Below are positions 9,586 through 18,569 of a stretch of DNA of 64,000 bases, piece after piece. Position 1 is the first letter of the stretch. Each line of letters opens with the position of its first letter. The DNA comes from Paenibacillus taiwanensis DSM 18679 (lineage in GTDB: Bacteria > Bacillota > Bacilli > Paenibacillales > Paenibacillaceae): the NCBI RefSeq assembly GCF_000425125.1, contig NZ_KE384308.1, forward strand, positions 496,692-560,691. Reading direction: 5' to 3'. Made by a program: the position numbers and the translations under genes. A model generated the notes under the pieces. It was not told the origin of the DNA, did no database searches, and worked only from the letters and a program-made list of their open reading frames with translations.

Positions 9586-9639
9586 GAGCCTCGTACACCA
9601 GTTATGATCACAAAAGGATAGAACTGTGGGTCGAGGCTC
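9586..9639 (+). promoter_or_regulatory. leader hairpin between proA and proC
   Basis: The intergenic region holds a perfect 8-bp inverted repeat, GAGCCTCG (9586-9593) and CGAGGCTC (9632-9639), with an inner CAGTT (9599-9603)/AACTG (9622-9626) pairing. There is no T run after it. It lies 22 bp before the proC start, so it could be an mRNA-processing or translational-control element, or only a remnant. No riboswitch family was recognised. Confidence 0.4.
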
Positions 9640-9660
9640 TACGGATAGGAGTCATAAACG

Positions 9661-10536
9661 ATGAAGCCAACAATTGAGTCAAATCAAATCATTCACACCG
9701 CTAACCCTCGATATTGTTTTTTTGGAGCTGGTTCTGCGGCCGAAGCCTTTGTTAAAGGTATGCTGGATAACCACATCACAACAGCCTCTCATGTTACGAT
9801 GATTAATCGTAATAACGAAGATAGGCTTCGATATTTACGCGAGACATACGGCGTCAGCGCAAGCAATCATGATGAAATCAAAGCTAAATGGCTGCATGAG
9901 GCGGATGTCATTATTTTGGCCATGAAACCTAAAGATGCAATCGAAGCTTGTAAGGAGCTGCGTCCACTCCTGCACAACAAAAGCTTGATCGTTTCCATTA
10001 TTGCAGGCTTGTCCATCTCAACAATTCAACAAATTGTTGGCGAAACCCCAGTTGTACGTACGATGCCCAACACCTCCAGTACGATAGGACTTGGCGCAAC
10101 AGGTGTATGCTATTCTGCGGAAGCTAATGCAGCGCAACGTTTCATTGCCGAACAAATGCTGAAAGCGATCGGGATTGTGGCAGAAGTGGAAGAAAGTTTA
10201 CTAGATGCTGTGACAGGGGTATCCGGAAGTGGCCCTGCTTATGTATACTATTTAATGGAAGCAATGATCGAAGCAGCTGCGGAAGAAGGCTTAAGTATGC
10301 AGCAGGCGCATGAATTAGTCGTCCAGACTGTTCGTGGTGCTGCCGAGATGGTTCGCTTGACAGGTGAAACTCCTGCTGTTCTACGGCAGAAAGTAACTTC
10401 ACCTGGAGGAACTACACAAGCAGCTCTGAACGTCTTAAACGAACGCGGCGTAAAAGAAGCTGTCAAAGAAGCAATCGTTCACGCACGCGCACGCGCTGCC
10501 GAGATGGGAGAACAGATAGGGAGGGAACTCAGGTGA
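9661..10536 (+). CDS. proC: pyrroline-5-carboxylate reductase
   Basis: A 291-residue protein with an N-terminal Rossmann motif (FFGAGSAAEAFVKGM) and the ProC family core: MPNTSSTIGLGATG, VTGVSGSGPAYVYYLMEAM, VRGAAEM and TSPGGTTQAALNVL. It catalyses the last step of proline synthesis. The start ATG has GGATAGGAG upstream. The stop TGA overlaps the GTG start of mtnW, so proC is translationally coupled to the methionine-salvage genes. In Bacillus the two pathways are not linked this way as far as I recall. Confidence 0.96.
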   Translation: MKPTIESNQIIHTANPRYCFFGAGSAAEAFVKGMLDNHITTASHVTMINRNNEDRLRYLRETYGVSASNHDEIKAKWLHEADVIILAMKPKDAIEACKELRPLLHNKSLIVSIIAGLSISTIQQIVGETPVVRTMPNTSSTIGLGATGVCYSAEANAAQRFIAEQMLKAIGIVAEVEESLLDAVTGVSGSGPAYVYYLMEAMIEAAAEEGLSMQQAHELVVQTVRGAAEMVRLTGETPAVLRQKVTSPGGTTQAALNVLNERGVKEAVKEAIVHARARAAEMGEQIGRELR

Positions 10537-11747
10537 ATCATAACTGCATTGCCACATATCGCTTATATGATGATCGCGCTGATTTTCACAAAAAAGCAGA
10601 AAGTATTGCGATTGGGCTTACAGTAGGAAGTTGGACCGATCTGCCGGAACTACAGAAAGAATCTATGCGCAAGCATCTTGGCCGCGTAGAAGGGGTACAC
10701 ATATACGAATCGGATCAACCAGGTGAGCGTTACGCAGACATTGCCATCGCCTACCCGGACGTTAACTTCAGCCATGACATTCCAGCACTGCTTGTGACCG
10801 TGTTTGGCAAGCTGTCAATGGACGGTCGGGTAAAATTGATCGACTTGCAATGGTCAGATGACTTCCAGCAAGCATTTGCCGGACCAAAGTTTGGTGTGGA
10901 TGGCGTACGCAAACTGCTTGGTGTCTATGACAGACCATTGCTGATGAGTATATTCAAGTCCGTCATCGGCCATGATCTGCCAACTTTAAAGGAGCAATTT
11001 TACCAGCAGGCGCTAGGCGGCGTTGATCTGATCAAGGATGATGAGATCTTGTTTGAGAATCCACTTACTCCGATTCAGGATCGGGTGCGTGCATGCATGG
11101 AGGCAGCTCAGCAGGCCGAGCAAACCACCGGCAAGAAGCTGCTGTATGCCGCCAACTTGACGGGCTCAACCTTTAAGCTGCGTGAACAAGCACTCCGTGC
11201 GATTGATGCAGGGGCGAATGCGCTGCTGTTTAACACGCTAAGTTATGGCTACGACGCCCTTCACGGCTTAAGCGCCGATAAAGATATTAACGTCCCGATT
11301 CTGGCACATCCTGCAATGGCAGGCGCCCTGTACCCTTCACCGCATTACGGCATATCCGCATCATTACTGCTCGGCAAGCTGATGCGGCTAGCTGGGGCAG
11401 ACCTGATCCTCTTTCCGTCACCTTATGGCTCGGTAACGATGCCGCGGGAAGATAACCAAGGCATTCGAGCAGCTTGTCTGGATACTCATATGCCGATGAA
11501 CCGCAGCTTGCCAGTTCCTTCAGCTGGCATTCATCCTGCACTCGTCCCGCTTATTATTAAAGACTTCGGCACAGATGTTGTTGTGAATGCAGGCGGTGGT
11601 GTGCATGGACACCCCGATGGCACAGCAAGCGGTGGTCAAGCCTTTGTCCAAGCGATTGAAGCTACGATGCAGGGTATTCAACTAGCTGACTACGCCGCAT
11701 CACATGCAGAACTGCAAGCGGCATTACATATGTGGGGGAACAAATAA
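10533..11747 (+). CDS. mtnW: 2,3-diketo-5-methylthiopentyl-1-phosphate enolase (RuBisCO-like protein)
   Basis: A 404-residue type IV RuBisCO-like protein. IAIGLTVGSWTDLP marks the MtnW subgroup, and GGVDLIKDDE (162-171) holds the lysine expected to be carbamylated (Lys168) with the metal-binding acidic residues. Upstream, FAGPKFG and IFKSVIGHD supply further active-site lysines. It enolises DK-MTP-1-P in methionine salvage and does not fix CO2. It starts at GTG 10533 within the proC stop (GTGA) with GGGAGGG just upstream. Its stop overlaps the mtnX start, so the unit is translationally coupled. Confidence 0.95.
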   Translation: MNHNCIATYRLYDDRADFHKKAESIAIGLTVGSWTDLPELQKESMRKHLGRVEGVHIYESDQPGERYADIAIAYPDVNFSHDIPALLVTVFGKLSMDGRVKLIDLQWSDDFQQAFAGPKFGVDGVRKLLGVYDRPLLMSIFKSVIGHDLPTLKEQFYQQALGGVDLIKDDEILFENPLTPIQDRVRACMEAAQQAEQTTGKKLLYAANLTGSTFKLREQALRAIDAGANALLFNTLSYGYDALHGLSADKDINVPILAHPAMAGALYPSPHYGISASLLLGKLMRLAGADLILFPSPYGSVTMPREDNQGIRAACLDTHMPMNRSLPVPSAGIHPALVPLIIKDFGTDVVVNAGGGVHGHPDGTASGGQAFVQAIEATMQGIQLADYAASHAELQAALHMWGNK

Positions 11748-12421
11748 TGCACACCAAGAAACGTCGAGTCGTATTTTGCGATTTTGACGGCACTATTACT
11801 TTAAATGATAACATCGTCGCACTTATTAAGCATTTTAACCCAGATGGCTGGTCTACTATAGTTGAAGATGTCATCCATGAACGGAAGTCTGTTCGTCAAG
11901 GGGTCGGAGAAATGTTCGCCCTGTTACCTTCTTCTTTAAAAGAGCAAGCAGCTCAGCAAGCTATCGCGCAAGCTCAAATCCGCCCTGGCTTTGCACAGTT
12001 TCTTCAATATTGCCAGGAGCAAAATATTGACTTTTATGTCACTAGCGGAGGGATTGACTTTTTTGTCTACCCGCTATTGGAGCCGTTTGGCATTCCCGCC
12101 GACCATATTTATTGTAATGGCAGTGATTTCAGTGGAGACACGATCCAAATTACGTGGCCTAATGCCTGCCAACCGCCATGCACAAATGATTGCGGGATGT
12201 GCAAAACTACGATTGTAAGGCAGTTTCCATCTGAAAAGTACGAACGAATTGTGATCGGCGACAGTGTAACCGACTTTGCAGCGGCCAAGCTAGTAGATAC
12301 TATTTATGCCCGCTCTCATTTGATTGATAAATGTGAACAACTGCAACTGCCATTCACACGATTCGAGACGTTTTTTGATATTATTGAACATATGTCTATT
12401 AACGCAGTCGATAAAGCATAG
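11747..12421 (+). CDS. mtnX: 2-hydroxy-3-keto-5-methylthiopentenyl-1-phosphate phosphatase
   Basis: A 224-residue HAD-superfamily phosphatase. CDFDGTIT (catalytic Asp12 and Asp14), VTSGGIDFFVYPLL and IGDSVTDFAAA are the HAD motifs. The CTNDCGMCK cysteine cluster and the SLKEQ region match Bacillus MtnX. It dephosphorylates the MtnW product to the acireductone precursor. ATG 11747 shares its A with the TAA of mtnW (TAATG). Presence of separate MtnW and MtnX shows the two-enzyme route rather than a fused MtnC. Confidence 0.94.
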   Translation: MHTKKRRVVFCDFDGTITLNDNIVALIKHFNPDGWSTIVEDVIHERKSVRQGVGEMFALLPSSLKEQAAQQAIAQAQIRPGFAQFLQYCQEQNIDFYVTSGGIDFFVYPLLEPFGIPADHIYCNGSDFSGDTIQITWPNACQPPCTNDCGMCKTTIVRQFPSEKYERIVIGDSVTDFAAAKLVDTIYARSHLIDKCEQLQLPFTRFETFFDIIEHMSINAVDKA

Positions 12422-12504
12422 AAATCGAGATAACTCTATCTTGTTGCGCCTGCTACTTTATGCAGGAATCGTGTAAGCATTTCCTATTTAGGAGGAACTT
12501 AACA

Positions 12505-13143
12505 GTGAGCCTAGAAATCACATTAGAGCACAAACAGCAGGCATTCCATGAATTACGATCCGTCAAAGAGTTATTTGCAGCACGCAATTGGTTTCCTGGT
12601 ACAAGCGGCAACTTGTCAGTACGTGTAGGCGATATTCAAGATGAACGGTTTCAGTTTGCGATTACCGCAAGTGGTAAAGACAAAACCGTTCATACGCCTG
12701 AAGATTTCCTGCTTGTAAACGAGCTTGGTCAGCCTACAGAGCGTACTTCGCTAAAGCCAAGTGCGGAGACGTTAATTCATTGTGAAATTTATCGGCTTAC
12801 AGGCTGCGGCGCTATTTTCCATGTGCATACTGTTTTTAATAACATCGTATCTGAGCTGTATGGAGAAGAAGGCTATATTCCTGTCCAAGGTGTCGAGTTG
12901 ATCAAAGCGTTTAACATATGGGAAGAAAATGCAAAAATTGAGATCCCGATTGTACCCAACTACACCCATATTCCGAGTATCGTTCCCTATGTGACCGAGA
13001 AGCTAAATCCCGCTATTCCGGGCATTATTTTGCGCAACCACGGCATATATGCGTGGGGGGCCAACAGCTTTGAAGCCAAACGACACTTAGAGGCGTTTGA
13101 GTTTCTGTTTGAATATGTGTATCGTATGAAAGCTCTTCGTTAG
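12505..13143 (+). CDS. mtnB: methylthioribulose-1-phosphate dehydratase
   Basis: A 212-residue class II aldolase/adducin-family protein. ARNWFPGTSGNLSVR, the zinc-binding HVHT motif and NHGIYAWG are conserved MtnB features. It dehydrates MTRu-1-P to DK-MTP-1-P, the substrate of MtnW. The start is GTG 12505, eight bases after a TTAGGAGGA ribosome site; an upstream in-frame ATG at 12460 has none. It is last in the proC-mtnW-mtnX-mtnB run and is followed by a terminator. The remaining pathway genes (mtnA, mtnK, mtnD, mtnN) are not in the window. Confidence 0.93.
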   Translation: MSLEITLEHKQQAFHELRSVKELFAARNWFPGTSGNLSVRVGDIQDERFQFAITASGKDKTVHTPEDFLLVNELGQPTERTSLKPSAETLIHCEIYRLTGCGAIFHVHTVFNNIVSELYGEEGYIPVQGVELIKAFNIWEENAKIEIPIVPNYTHIPSIVPYVTEKLNPAIPGIILRNHGIYAWGANSFEAKRHLEAFEFLFEYVYRMKALR

Positions 13144-13222
13144 CAGCGCACGCACTTTTACATCAACTGATGATGCTAATCAGAAGAAAATATTGCTGCT
13201 TGGCAAATGATTGAACTTTAAT

Positions 13223-13254
13223 AACCGGAATACCTGTCGAGGTGTTCCGGTTTT
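13223..13254 (+). terminator. Rho-independent terminator after mtnB
   Basis: Stem arms AACCGGAATACCT and AGGTGTTCCGGTT around a GTCG loop are followed by TT. It lies 80 bp after the mtnB stop and ends the pro/mtn transcript. Confidence 0.85.
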
Positions 13255-13386
13255 CAAGGTGTCCATAGGTCCAACTGCTCATGCAGCCAATAGAATCAAC
13301 TAAGTGTGCTTAACATCATTCTGAAGCAGGAATTCCAGTACATCTCAACACAGTTAATAGCATCCCACTGAACTCCCCTCTTCTCT

Positions 13387-14559
13387 TTACTCTTGTATGA
13401 CCTGTCTTATAGGCAGTGTAACTTGCATAGTAGTTCCCATTCCTTCAATACTTTGTACCTGAATAGTTCCATGGTGCTTCGCTATAATCGTTTTGACGAG
13501 CGCAAGACCGAGACCTGTACCTCCAATGGCACGTGAACGTGATTTGTCCACCCTGTAAAAAGGCTCAAATATGAGGTCGAGCTCCTGCTCTGGTATGCCG
13601 ATCCCTTGATCACTTACGGTTAGCGTTAAATCCTCGCGCGTAATGAAAGCTTGCAGTTCAACCTTGCCACCAGCTTTATTGTATTTAATGGCATTGGTCG
13701 CGAGATTACATACGGCGCTGTACAACATGCTATAATTCCCGTTCATATGGCACGCGCAGCTATGGACAACTATGCTCACTTGATGGTGATCCGCTAGTGG
13801 TTGCAGCTCGCTCGTAACCCGCTTACACAGTTCATAAATCTCGATTCTATCGTCAAAAGTCGTATGATCTTCTACAGCCAACTCAAGCAAATGGTCTGCC
13901 ACTTGAATTAATCGATCGGTGCTTTGCTGTATCACTTCTGCATTCAGCTTATAATCGTCCAACGTTGGGGAGTGATCCAACTGTAGAACTTGCAAGGACG
14001 TTTTAATTGTCGTCAACGGTGTTTTAAGTTCATGAGCTGCATCTGCTGCAAACCTTCGCTGTCTGGCAAAAGAACGATCTAACCGATCAAGCATCCGGTT
14101 AAATGAGACAGATAAACTTCCCAATTCATCTTTACTGCCTAGCACAGGTATTCGCTGTTCCAAGTTAAGTTCATGTATGCCCTTTACCGCCTCGTTCAGC
14201 TTGGTCAGTGGTCGTAATGCTCTGCCGACGAGCAAATAGGTTGTGCCAATGCCCATCACGATAATAATAGTCATCATGGCAAGGCTCTGGTTCGAAAATT
14301 TCTTCTGCGCTTCCACAACACGTGTCGTAACCGAAATGTTAGAGAGAGAAGAATTGTTTTCCTGTTGACCGTACATCTCGTGCTCCAAACGAAATTTTTT
14401 ACTATATTCATCATCTACAATTGTTTTGTTTAACATCGTTCCAGAAAAATAGTCTTGCGCCCCTCTAATGGAAGCCATTGTAAGCACAACAGAAATTAGA
14501 ATCACTACAATACCAACAAGTGCCGTTATTCTTACTCTTAAAGAAACGTTATTAATCAC
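13387..14559 (-). CDS. two-component sensor histidine kinase
   Basis: A 390-residue kinase. TM1 is at about 9-30, a short extracytoplasmic loop at about 31-92, TM2 at about 93-113, then HAMP (about 112-165), HisKA with phospho-acceptor His176 in AHELKTPLTTIK, and a C-terminal ATPase domain with N, G1 and G2 boxes (NLATNAIKYN, VSDQGIGIPEQE, GTGLGLALVK). It overlaps the end of the response-regulator gene by 8 bp, so the pair is one operon. The roughly 60-residue sensor loop gives no hint of the signal. Cognate targets may include the small secreted protein gene just upstream of the regulator. Confidence 0.93.
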   Translation of the reverse strand: MINNVSLRVRITALVGIVVILISVVLTMASIRGAQDYFSGTMLNKTIVDDEYSKKFRLEHEMYGQQENNSSLSNISVTTRVVEAQKKFSNQSLAMMTIIIVMGIGTTYLLVGRALRPLTKLNEAVKGIHELNLEQRIPVLGSKDELGSLSVSFNRMLDRLDRSFARQRRFAADAAHELKTPLTTIKTSLQVLQLDHSPTLDDYKLNAEVIQQSTDRLIQVADHLLELAVEDHTTFDDRIEIYELCKRVTSELQPLADHHQVSIVVHSCACHMNGNYSMLYSAVCNLATNAIKYNKAGGKVELQAFITREDLTLTVSDQGIGIPEQELDLIFEPFYRVDKSRSRAIGGTGLGLALVKTIIAKHHGTIQVQSIEGMGTTMQVTLPIRQVIQE

Positions 14560-15244
14560 TGACGTCCTCCACTGTATAGCTCATCACATACCCATGTCCC
14601 CTGTAATTTTTAATGATTTGGTTGTTCCCAATAACTGCCGACAGCTTTTTCTTCAGAGAATGAATGTGGTACTTCAATGAGTTAGAGAACAAATCCGCCT
14701 CACTGTCCCAGACGTGTTCAATCATTTCCTCTGCACTAATCACTCTGTCCTGATGATACAGCAAATACTCCAATAGACCGTATTCTTTTTTAGTAAGCTC
14801 TAACGTTTGCTGATGAACGGATACTAGCTTTTTGGCTGTATCCATTCTAACAGGTCCACAGGAAAGTTGTGTCTGCAGCTGAACAAATGATCGTCTGAGC
14901 AAATTACGAATGCGAGCCTCCAGCTCAAAGAAATCAAATGGTTTGGTCAAATAATCGTTAGCCCCAAAGTCAAGGCCTGTAATCTTATCCTCTACTGCAC
15001 TGCGTGCAGATAAAATAATGATGTTGATCTCCGCGTCTAGCTGACGAATAGATTGCAGCACTACTATCCCATCCACTATAGGCAGGTTCAAATCTAATAT
15101 GATCACATCGTAAGTGTTTATATCGTATAAGGCCAACGCTTCTTCTCCGTCAAATGCGCAATCAATAGCATATCCGCACTTCCTAAGCCCTTTGCTGATT
15201 ACCGAACTAAGCAGTTCTTCATCTTCTACCAGTAATATTTTCAC
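14552..15244 (-). CDS. OmpR-family response regulator
   Basis: A 230-residue regulator with a receiver domain (MKILLVEDEELL, phosphorylation Asp in VIILDLNLPIVDG, TKPFDFFELEARIR) and a C-terminal winged helix (TKKEYGLLEYLLYH through YRGHGYVMS). It is transcribed first in an operon with the histidine kinase. GGAGG lies before the ATG. Distinct from the regulator at 39.0 kb. Confidence 0.93.
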   Translation of the reverse strand: MKILLVEDEELLSSVISKGLRKCGYAIDCAFDGEEALALYDINTYDVIILDLNLPIVDGIVVLQSIRQLDAEINIIILSARSAVEDKITGLDFGANDYLTKPFDFFELEARIRNLLRRSFVQLQTQLSCGPVRMDTAKKLVSVHQQTLELTKKEYGLLEYLLYHQDRVISAEEMIEHVWDSEADLFSNSLKYHIHSLKKKLSAVIGNNQIIKNYRGHGYVMSYTVEDVSD

Positions 15245-15285
15245 GAATACCTCCTGCTTATCCTCTACTTGTCGTATCGCTGACC

Positions 15286-15316
15286 GAAAAGCCGCACAAG
15301 CAGTGCGGCTTTTTTA
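15286..15316 (-). terminator. Rho-independent terminator, bidirectional, below the small secreted gene
   Basis: The inverted repeat AAAAGCCGCAC/GTGCGGCTTTT with a short loop has A/T runs on both sides. It separates the 15.4-15.8 kb gene from the two-component operon, so they are separate transcripts. Confidence 0.85.
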
Positions 15317-15368
15317 GGATGGTGTAAGATTGTTATGTCATCATGTTCATGTTCCTATTTTGTTGTTT

Positions 15369-15755
15369 TTATTGTTTGTTTAGCTGTACTTTACCTGTCA
15401 TATCTTGCGATAATTTCCCCGGTGCCAGCACCTTAATATCCACCGACAAGTCTTTTACCTCTTGCTTGTTCATAGGCGTTCCCTTCACTTTCGTATCCAT
15501 TGTACCAAGTTCAAACGTTTTAATTGTTGTGGTAACATTTTCTGTAGTAACGTTGTTCTGTTTTTTGTTTACTTGTTTTAGCTTTTCTTTTCCTGCTGTC
15601 TGAATACCTAAAGCGTCAGCTGTTATTTCAGTAATCTTAGCAGAAAGGTGATTCAAAGAGCTACCAGAGCCTGAGCTAGCAGCAAACGCCGACGCCGAGC
15701 CTCCTACTACCAAAAATGCACTAAGCAACCCAATAACCGATTTTTTCATTTTCAT
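15369..15755 (-). CDS. small secreted protein of unknown function
   Basis: A 128-residue protein with a signal peptide (MKMKKSVIGLLSAFLVVGG, likely cleavage after AFA). The mature part is Lys-, Thr- and Val-rich with a KLKQVNKKQNN stretch and no cysteine. GGGGAGG lies eight bases before the ATG. I recognise no family. It sits directly upstream of a two-component operon and reads the same way but is cut off from it by a terminator; such small secreted proteins are often sensor targets, which is inference only. Confidence 0.65.
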   Translation of the reverse strand: MKMKKSVIGLLSAFLVVGGSASAFAASSGSGSSLNHLSAKITEITADALGIQTAGKEKLKQVNKKQNNVTTENVTTTIKTFELGTMDTKVKGTPMNKQEVKDLSVDIKVLAPGKLSQDMTGKVQLNKQ

Positions 15756-15871
15756 TTTCGTTTCCTCCCCAAATTTAAGTTGTTATATCTTACATCCATG
15801 CCTCTATTATAAAAAGCAGTAAGTTAGGACAAGGTTAGTAAATAATTCGTCAGTTCATTTCGCTTAAAACA

Positions 15872-15902
15872 GAAAAAGAGCGACCAGAAGTCATGCTGGT
15901 CG
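15872..15902 (-). terminator. Rho-independent terminator of thrS
   Basis: On the minus strand, GCGACCAG and CTGGTCGC form a perfect 8-bp stem followed by TCTTTTTC, about 100 bp after the thrS stop. Confidence 0.85.
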
Positions 15903-16001
15903 CCTGAAATAGTGAACTGCTATTTATCCACCCAACGGATGGACAATCGTGCTGTGTAATAGAGTTAGGAGGAATAAACGACTAGAATGGATTCGCATTC
16001 C

Positions 16002-17918
16002 CTATCCCTTTTTACTCGTTATTTCTTGCTTCATCTGTTCAATTAGTTCTCGAATACTTTTCATTCCTAAATCCCCTTCGCCACGTTTGCGAACGGATAC
16101 GCTATTTGCATTTTTCTCATTTTCCCCAAGCACTAACATATAAGGTACTTTTTCCAGCTGCGCTTCACGAATTTTGTAACCAAGCTTTTCATCTCGTACA
16201 TCCATCTCGACCCGAATACCCGCCTCAGCCAATATCTTTTTAATAGCGTAAGCATATTCGTTATAATGCTCTGACACAGCCAGCAGCTTCACTTGAACAG
16301 GAGCAAGCCAAAGTGGAAATGCACCTGCATAATGCTCAGTAATAATGCCTATGAAACGATCGATAGAGCCATAAACCGCTCGATGGATGACGACAGGCCG
16401 GTACTTCTGACTGTCCTCGCCAATGTAAGTTAGATCAAATTTTTCTGGCATTTGAAAATCGAGTTGGATCGTTCCACACTGCCAGCTTCGTTTCAAAGCA
16501 TCTAAAATGTGAAAGTCAATTTTTGGACCATAGAATGCACCGTCTCCTTCATTAACGTGATATGAAATACCACGCTTATCCAAGACGTGTTGCAGCGACT
16601 TTTCCGCTTCATCCCACAGCTCATCTGAACCCATGTAATCCTCAGGTCGTGTTGATAATTCGATCTTGTATTCAAACCCAAACACTTGATAAATATGGTC
16701 AATTAAGGCGATGACCTGACCAATCTCCTCCTCAATCTGACTTGGCAGTACAAAGAGATGAGCATCATCTTGACAGAACGTACGGACACGCATCATTCCG
16801 TTAAGTGCCCCGGAATATTCATGACGATGCACTTGACCGTATTCAGACAGACGAATGGGCAATTCTCGATAGGAATGCATGCTGTTCTTGTACACTAGCA
16901 TATGCCCCGGGCAGTTCATCGGTTTTAACGCAAACGTATGATCATCCACATTTGTAAAGTACATGTTATCTTTATAATGATCCCAATGTCCAGACTGCTC
17001 CCATAGGCGATTATTTAACATTAATGGGGTACGCACCTCGTCGTACCCTCTTTGTTGCTGTATATCGCGTGCAAAGTTTTCTAGCTCTGTACGAATCGTC
17101 ATCCCCTTTGGCAAATAGAAAGGCATGCCCGGCGCTTCTTCGGAGAACATAAACAACTCCAGTTCTTTCCCCAGCTTGCGATGGTCACGTTTTTTAGCTT
17201 CTTCTACCAATTGCAAATGTTCTGCTAGCTCTGCTTTTTTAGGAAATGAAGTGCCATATATGCGCTGTAGCATCTTGTTGTTTGCATCTCCGCGCCAGTA
17301 GGCACCTGCTACGCTTAGCAGTTTAAATGCTTTAATTTTTCCTGTCGAAGGAAGATGTGGACCTCTGCACAGATCAACGAATTCACCTTGCTCATAGAGG
17401 GTGATGACCGCCTCATCCGACAATCCTTGAATAAGTTCAATTTTTAACGGTTCCTCTAATTGTTCAAACCTACCCATCGCCTCTGCCCGACTTACAACAC
17501 GACGAACGATCGGCAAGTTTTCCTGTATAATGTTTTCCATTTCGCGTTCGATACGCACCAGGTCTTCACTTGATACTGATGTATGAATATCCATATCGTA
17601 ATAAAATCCGTTATCGATAACGGGTCCGATTCCAAGCTTAATGTTTTCATTTCCGTAGATCCGTTTCAAAGCTTGAGCCAGTATATGTGCTGTCGTATGT
17701 CGGTAAACCTCCATACCATCTTTGCTGTCCAACGTTACAATCTCTACACGACATTCAGCTGTAATCGGCTCATTCAGATCAACTAGCTTCTCGTTGATTT
17801 TACCAGCTACAGCATTCTTTTTTAAGGCGATGCTAATTGATTCCGCTACTTGCGCTATCGTAGTTCCTTGCTCATACCCCTTTTTTGTTCCATCTGGCAA
17901 TGTTACATAGATCTCCAT
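16002..17918 (-). CDS. thrS: threonyl-tRNA synthetase
   Basis: A 638-residue enzyme of full length. N-terminal TGS domain (about 1-62: MEIYVTLPDGTKKGYEQGTT), second additional domain with HTTAHILAQAL and the Zn-type residues, class II catalytic core with MNCPGHMLVYK, VRTFCQDDAHLF and DFHILDALKRSWQCGTIQLDF, and a C-terminal anticodon domain with VPYMLVLGENE. It charges tRNA-Thr in the cytoplasm. It is preceded by a T-box leader of its own and followed by a terminator, so it is monocistronic. Confidence 0.97.
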   Translation of the reverse strand: MEIYVTLPDGTKKGYEQGTTIAQVAESISIALKKNAVAGKINEKLVDLNEPITAECRVEIVTLDSKDGMEVYRHTTAHILAQALKRIYGNENIKLGIGPVIDNGFYYDMDIHTSVSSEDLVRIEREMENIIQENLPIVRRVVSRAEAMGRFEQLEEPLKIELIQGLSDEAVITLYEQGEFVDLCRGPHLPSTGKIKAFKLLSVAGAYWRGDANNKMLQRIYGTSFPKKAELAEHLQLVEEAKKRDHRKLGKELELFMFSEEAPGMPFYLPKGMTIRTELENFARDIQQQRGYDEVRTPLMLNNRLWEQSGHWDHYKDNMYFTNVDDHTFALKPMNCPGHMLVYKNSMHSYRELPIRLSEYGQVHRHEYSGALNGMMRVRTFCQDDAHLFVLPSQIEEEIGQVIALIDHIYQVFGFEYKIELSTRPEDYMGSDELWDEAEKSLQHVLDKRGISYHVNEGDGAFYGPKIDFHILDALKRSWQCGTIQLDFQMPEKFDLTYIGEDSQKYRPVVIHRAVYGSIDRFIGIITEHYAGAFPLWLAPVQVKLLAVSEHYNEYAYAIKKILAEAGIRVEMDVRDEKLGYKIREAQLEKVPYMLVLGENEKNANSVSVRKRGEGDLGMKSIRELIEQMKQEITSKKG

Positions 17919-17949
17919 GACCTCGTCTCCATTCTTTGTAATTATGAAA

Positions 17950-18262
17950 TTGAACGCAAAAAAACGCCTCTCTCCACTAAGGGACGAGTGCGTTCAGCTC
18001 GTGGTTCCACCCTAATTCGACCATTATTTAATCATACCGAGCTAATGCCCGTACACGAAAGATAAGGTCCTTATTAGTATCCGTTATCGAGGATAAATCG
18101 GTGCCACTTACTGTCAAGATCATCAGATCTAGTGTTCAATGCCACAGCTACAAAGGGGTAATCTCACATCCGTAACAGAAGAAGCTTTCAGCTTACACTT
18201 CTCTCTCTGGGCAGTCCGTGAAGGAGATCATATCTCTGATCAATGCCTCATATATAATTATT
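17950..18262 (-). promoter_or_regulatory. T-box riboswitch leader of thrS (threonine)
   Basis: On the minus strand the T-box AGGGTGGAACCACG is at 18000-18013 and is followed by an attenuator hairpin (about 17953-17995) with a T7 run. Stem I with the AGAGA-type motif lies near 18210-18245. ACC at 18157-18159 is the best candidate Thr specifier; it was placed by eye and the base after it is C, not the usual purine, so the exact codon register is less secure than the T-box itself. Starved tRNA-Thr would relieve termination. Confidence 0.85.
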
Positions 18263-18269
18263 GGAATTA

Positions 18270-18298
18270 ACATTAGCACCGATATTATTCAAAGTCAA
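18270..18298 (-). promoter_or_regulatory. sigma-A promoter of the thrS leader
   Basis: On the minus strand TTGACT (18293-18298) and TAATGT (18270-18275) are 17 bp apart and end just before the T-box leader. Confidence 0.6.
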
Positions 18299-18299
18299 C

Positions 18300-18569
18300 A
18301 CCCGATAAAATGGCTATAGCAAATTAATGTATATTTTTGGTATAACTATTATAATTAAATATAAAAGAACAACTACCATTTCAGTCTCAGTTGTTACCTT
18401 TAATTGGTTTAATATAAACCTCAACCAGATAAGGAAGCGATTCCTTTGCGCGATCATTCACCTAAATATGCTTGGAAGTCAGCTCACATTTGCGGAGCAT
18501 TCATTTCCATATAATAACTTTTTATGTTACACTTGCTTTATTCACTTCCTTATGTGAGGAGACATTATT
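18300..18569. other. AT-rich intergenic region
   Basis: Between the thrS promoter and the small ORF at 18570. An imperfect inverted repeat (AACAACT/AGTTGTT near 18368-18396) is present but has no T run. A 76-codon plus-strand frame here has no ribosome site and biased low-complexity content, so no gene is called. Confidence 0.5.

Noticed and set aside
18327..18557. A 76-codon plus-strand ORF before the small membrane protein
   Set aside because: No ribosome site, low-complexity hydrophobic and Ile/Thr-rich translation in an AT-rich leader region.
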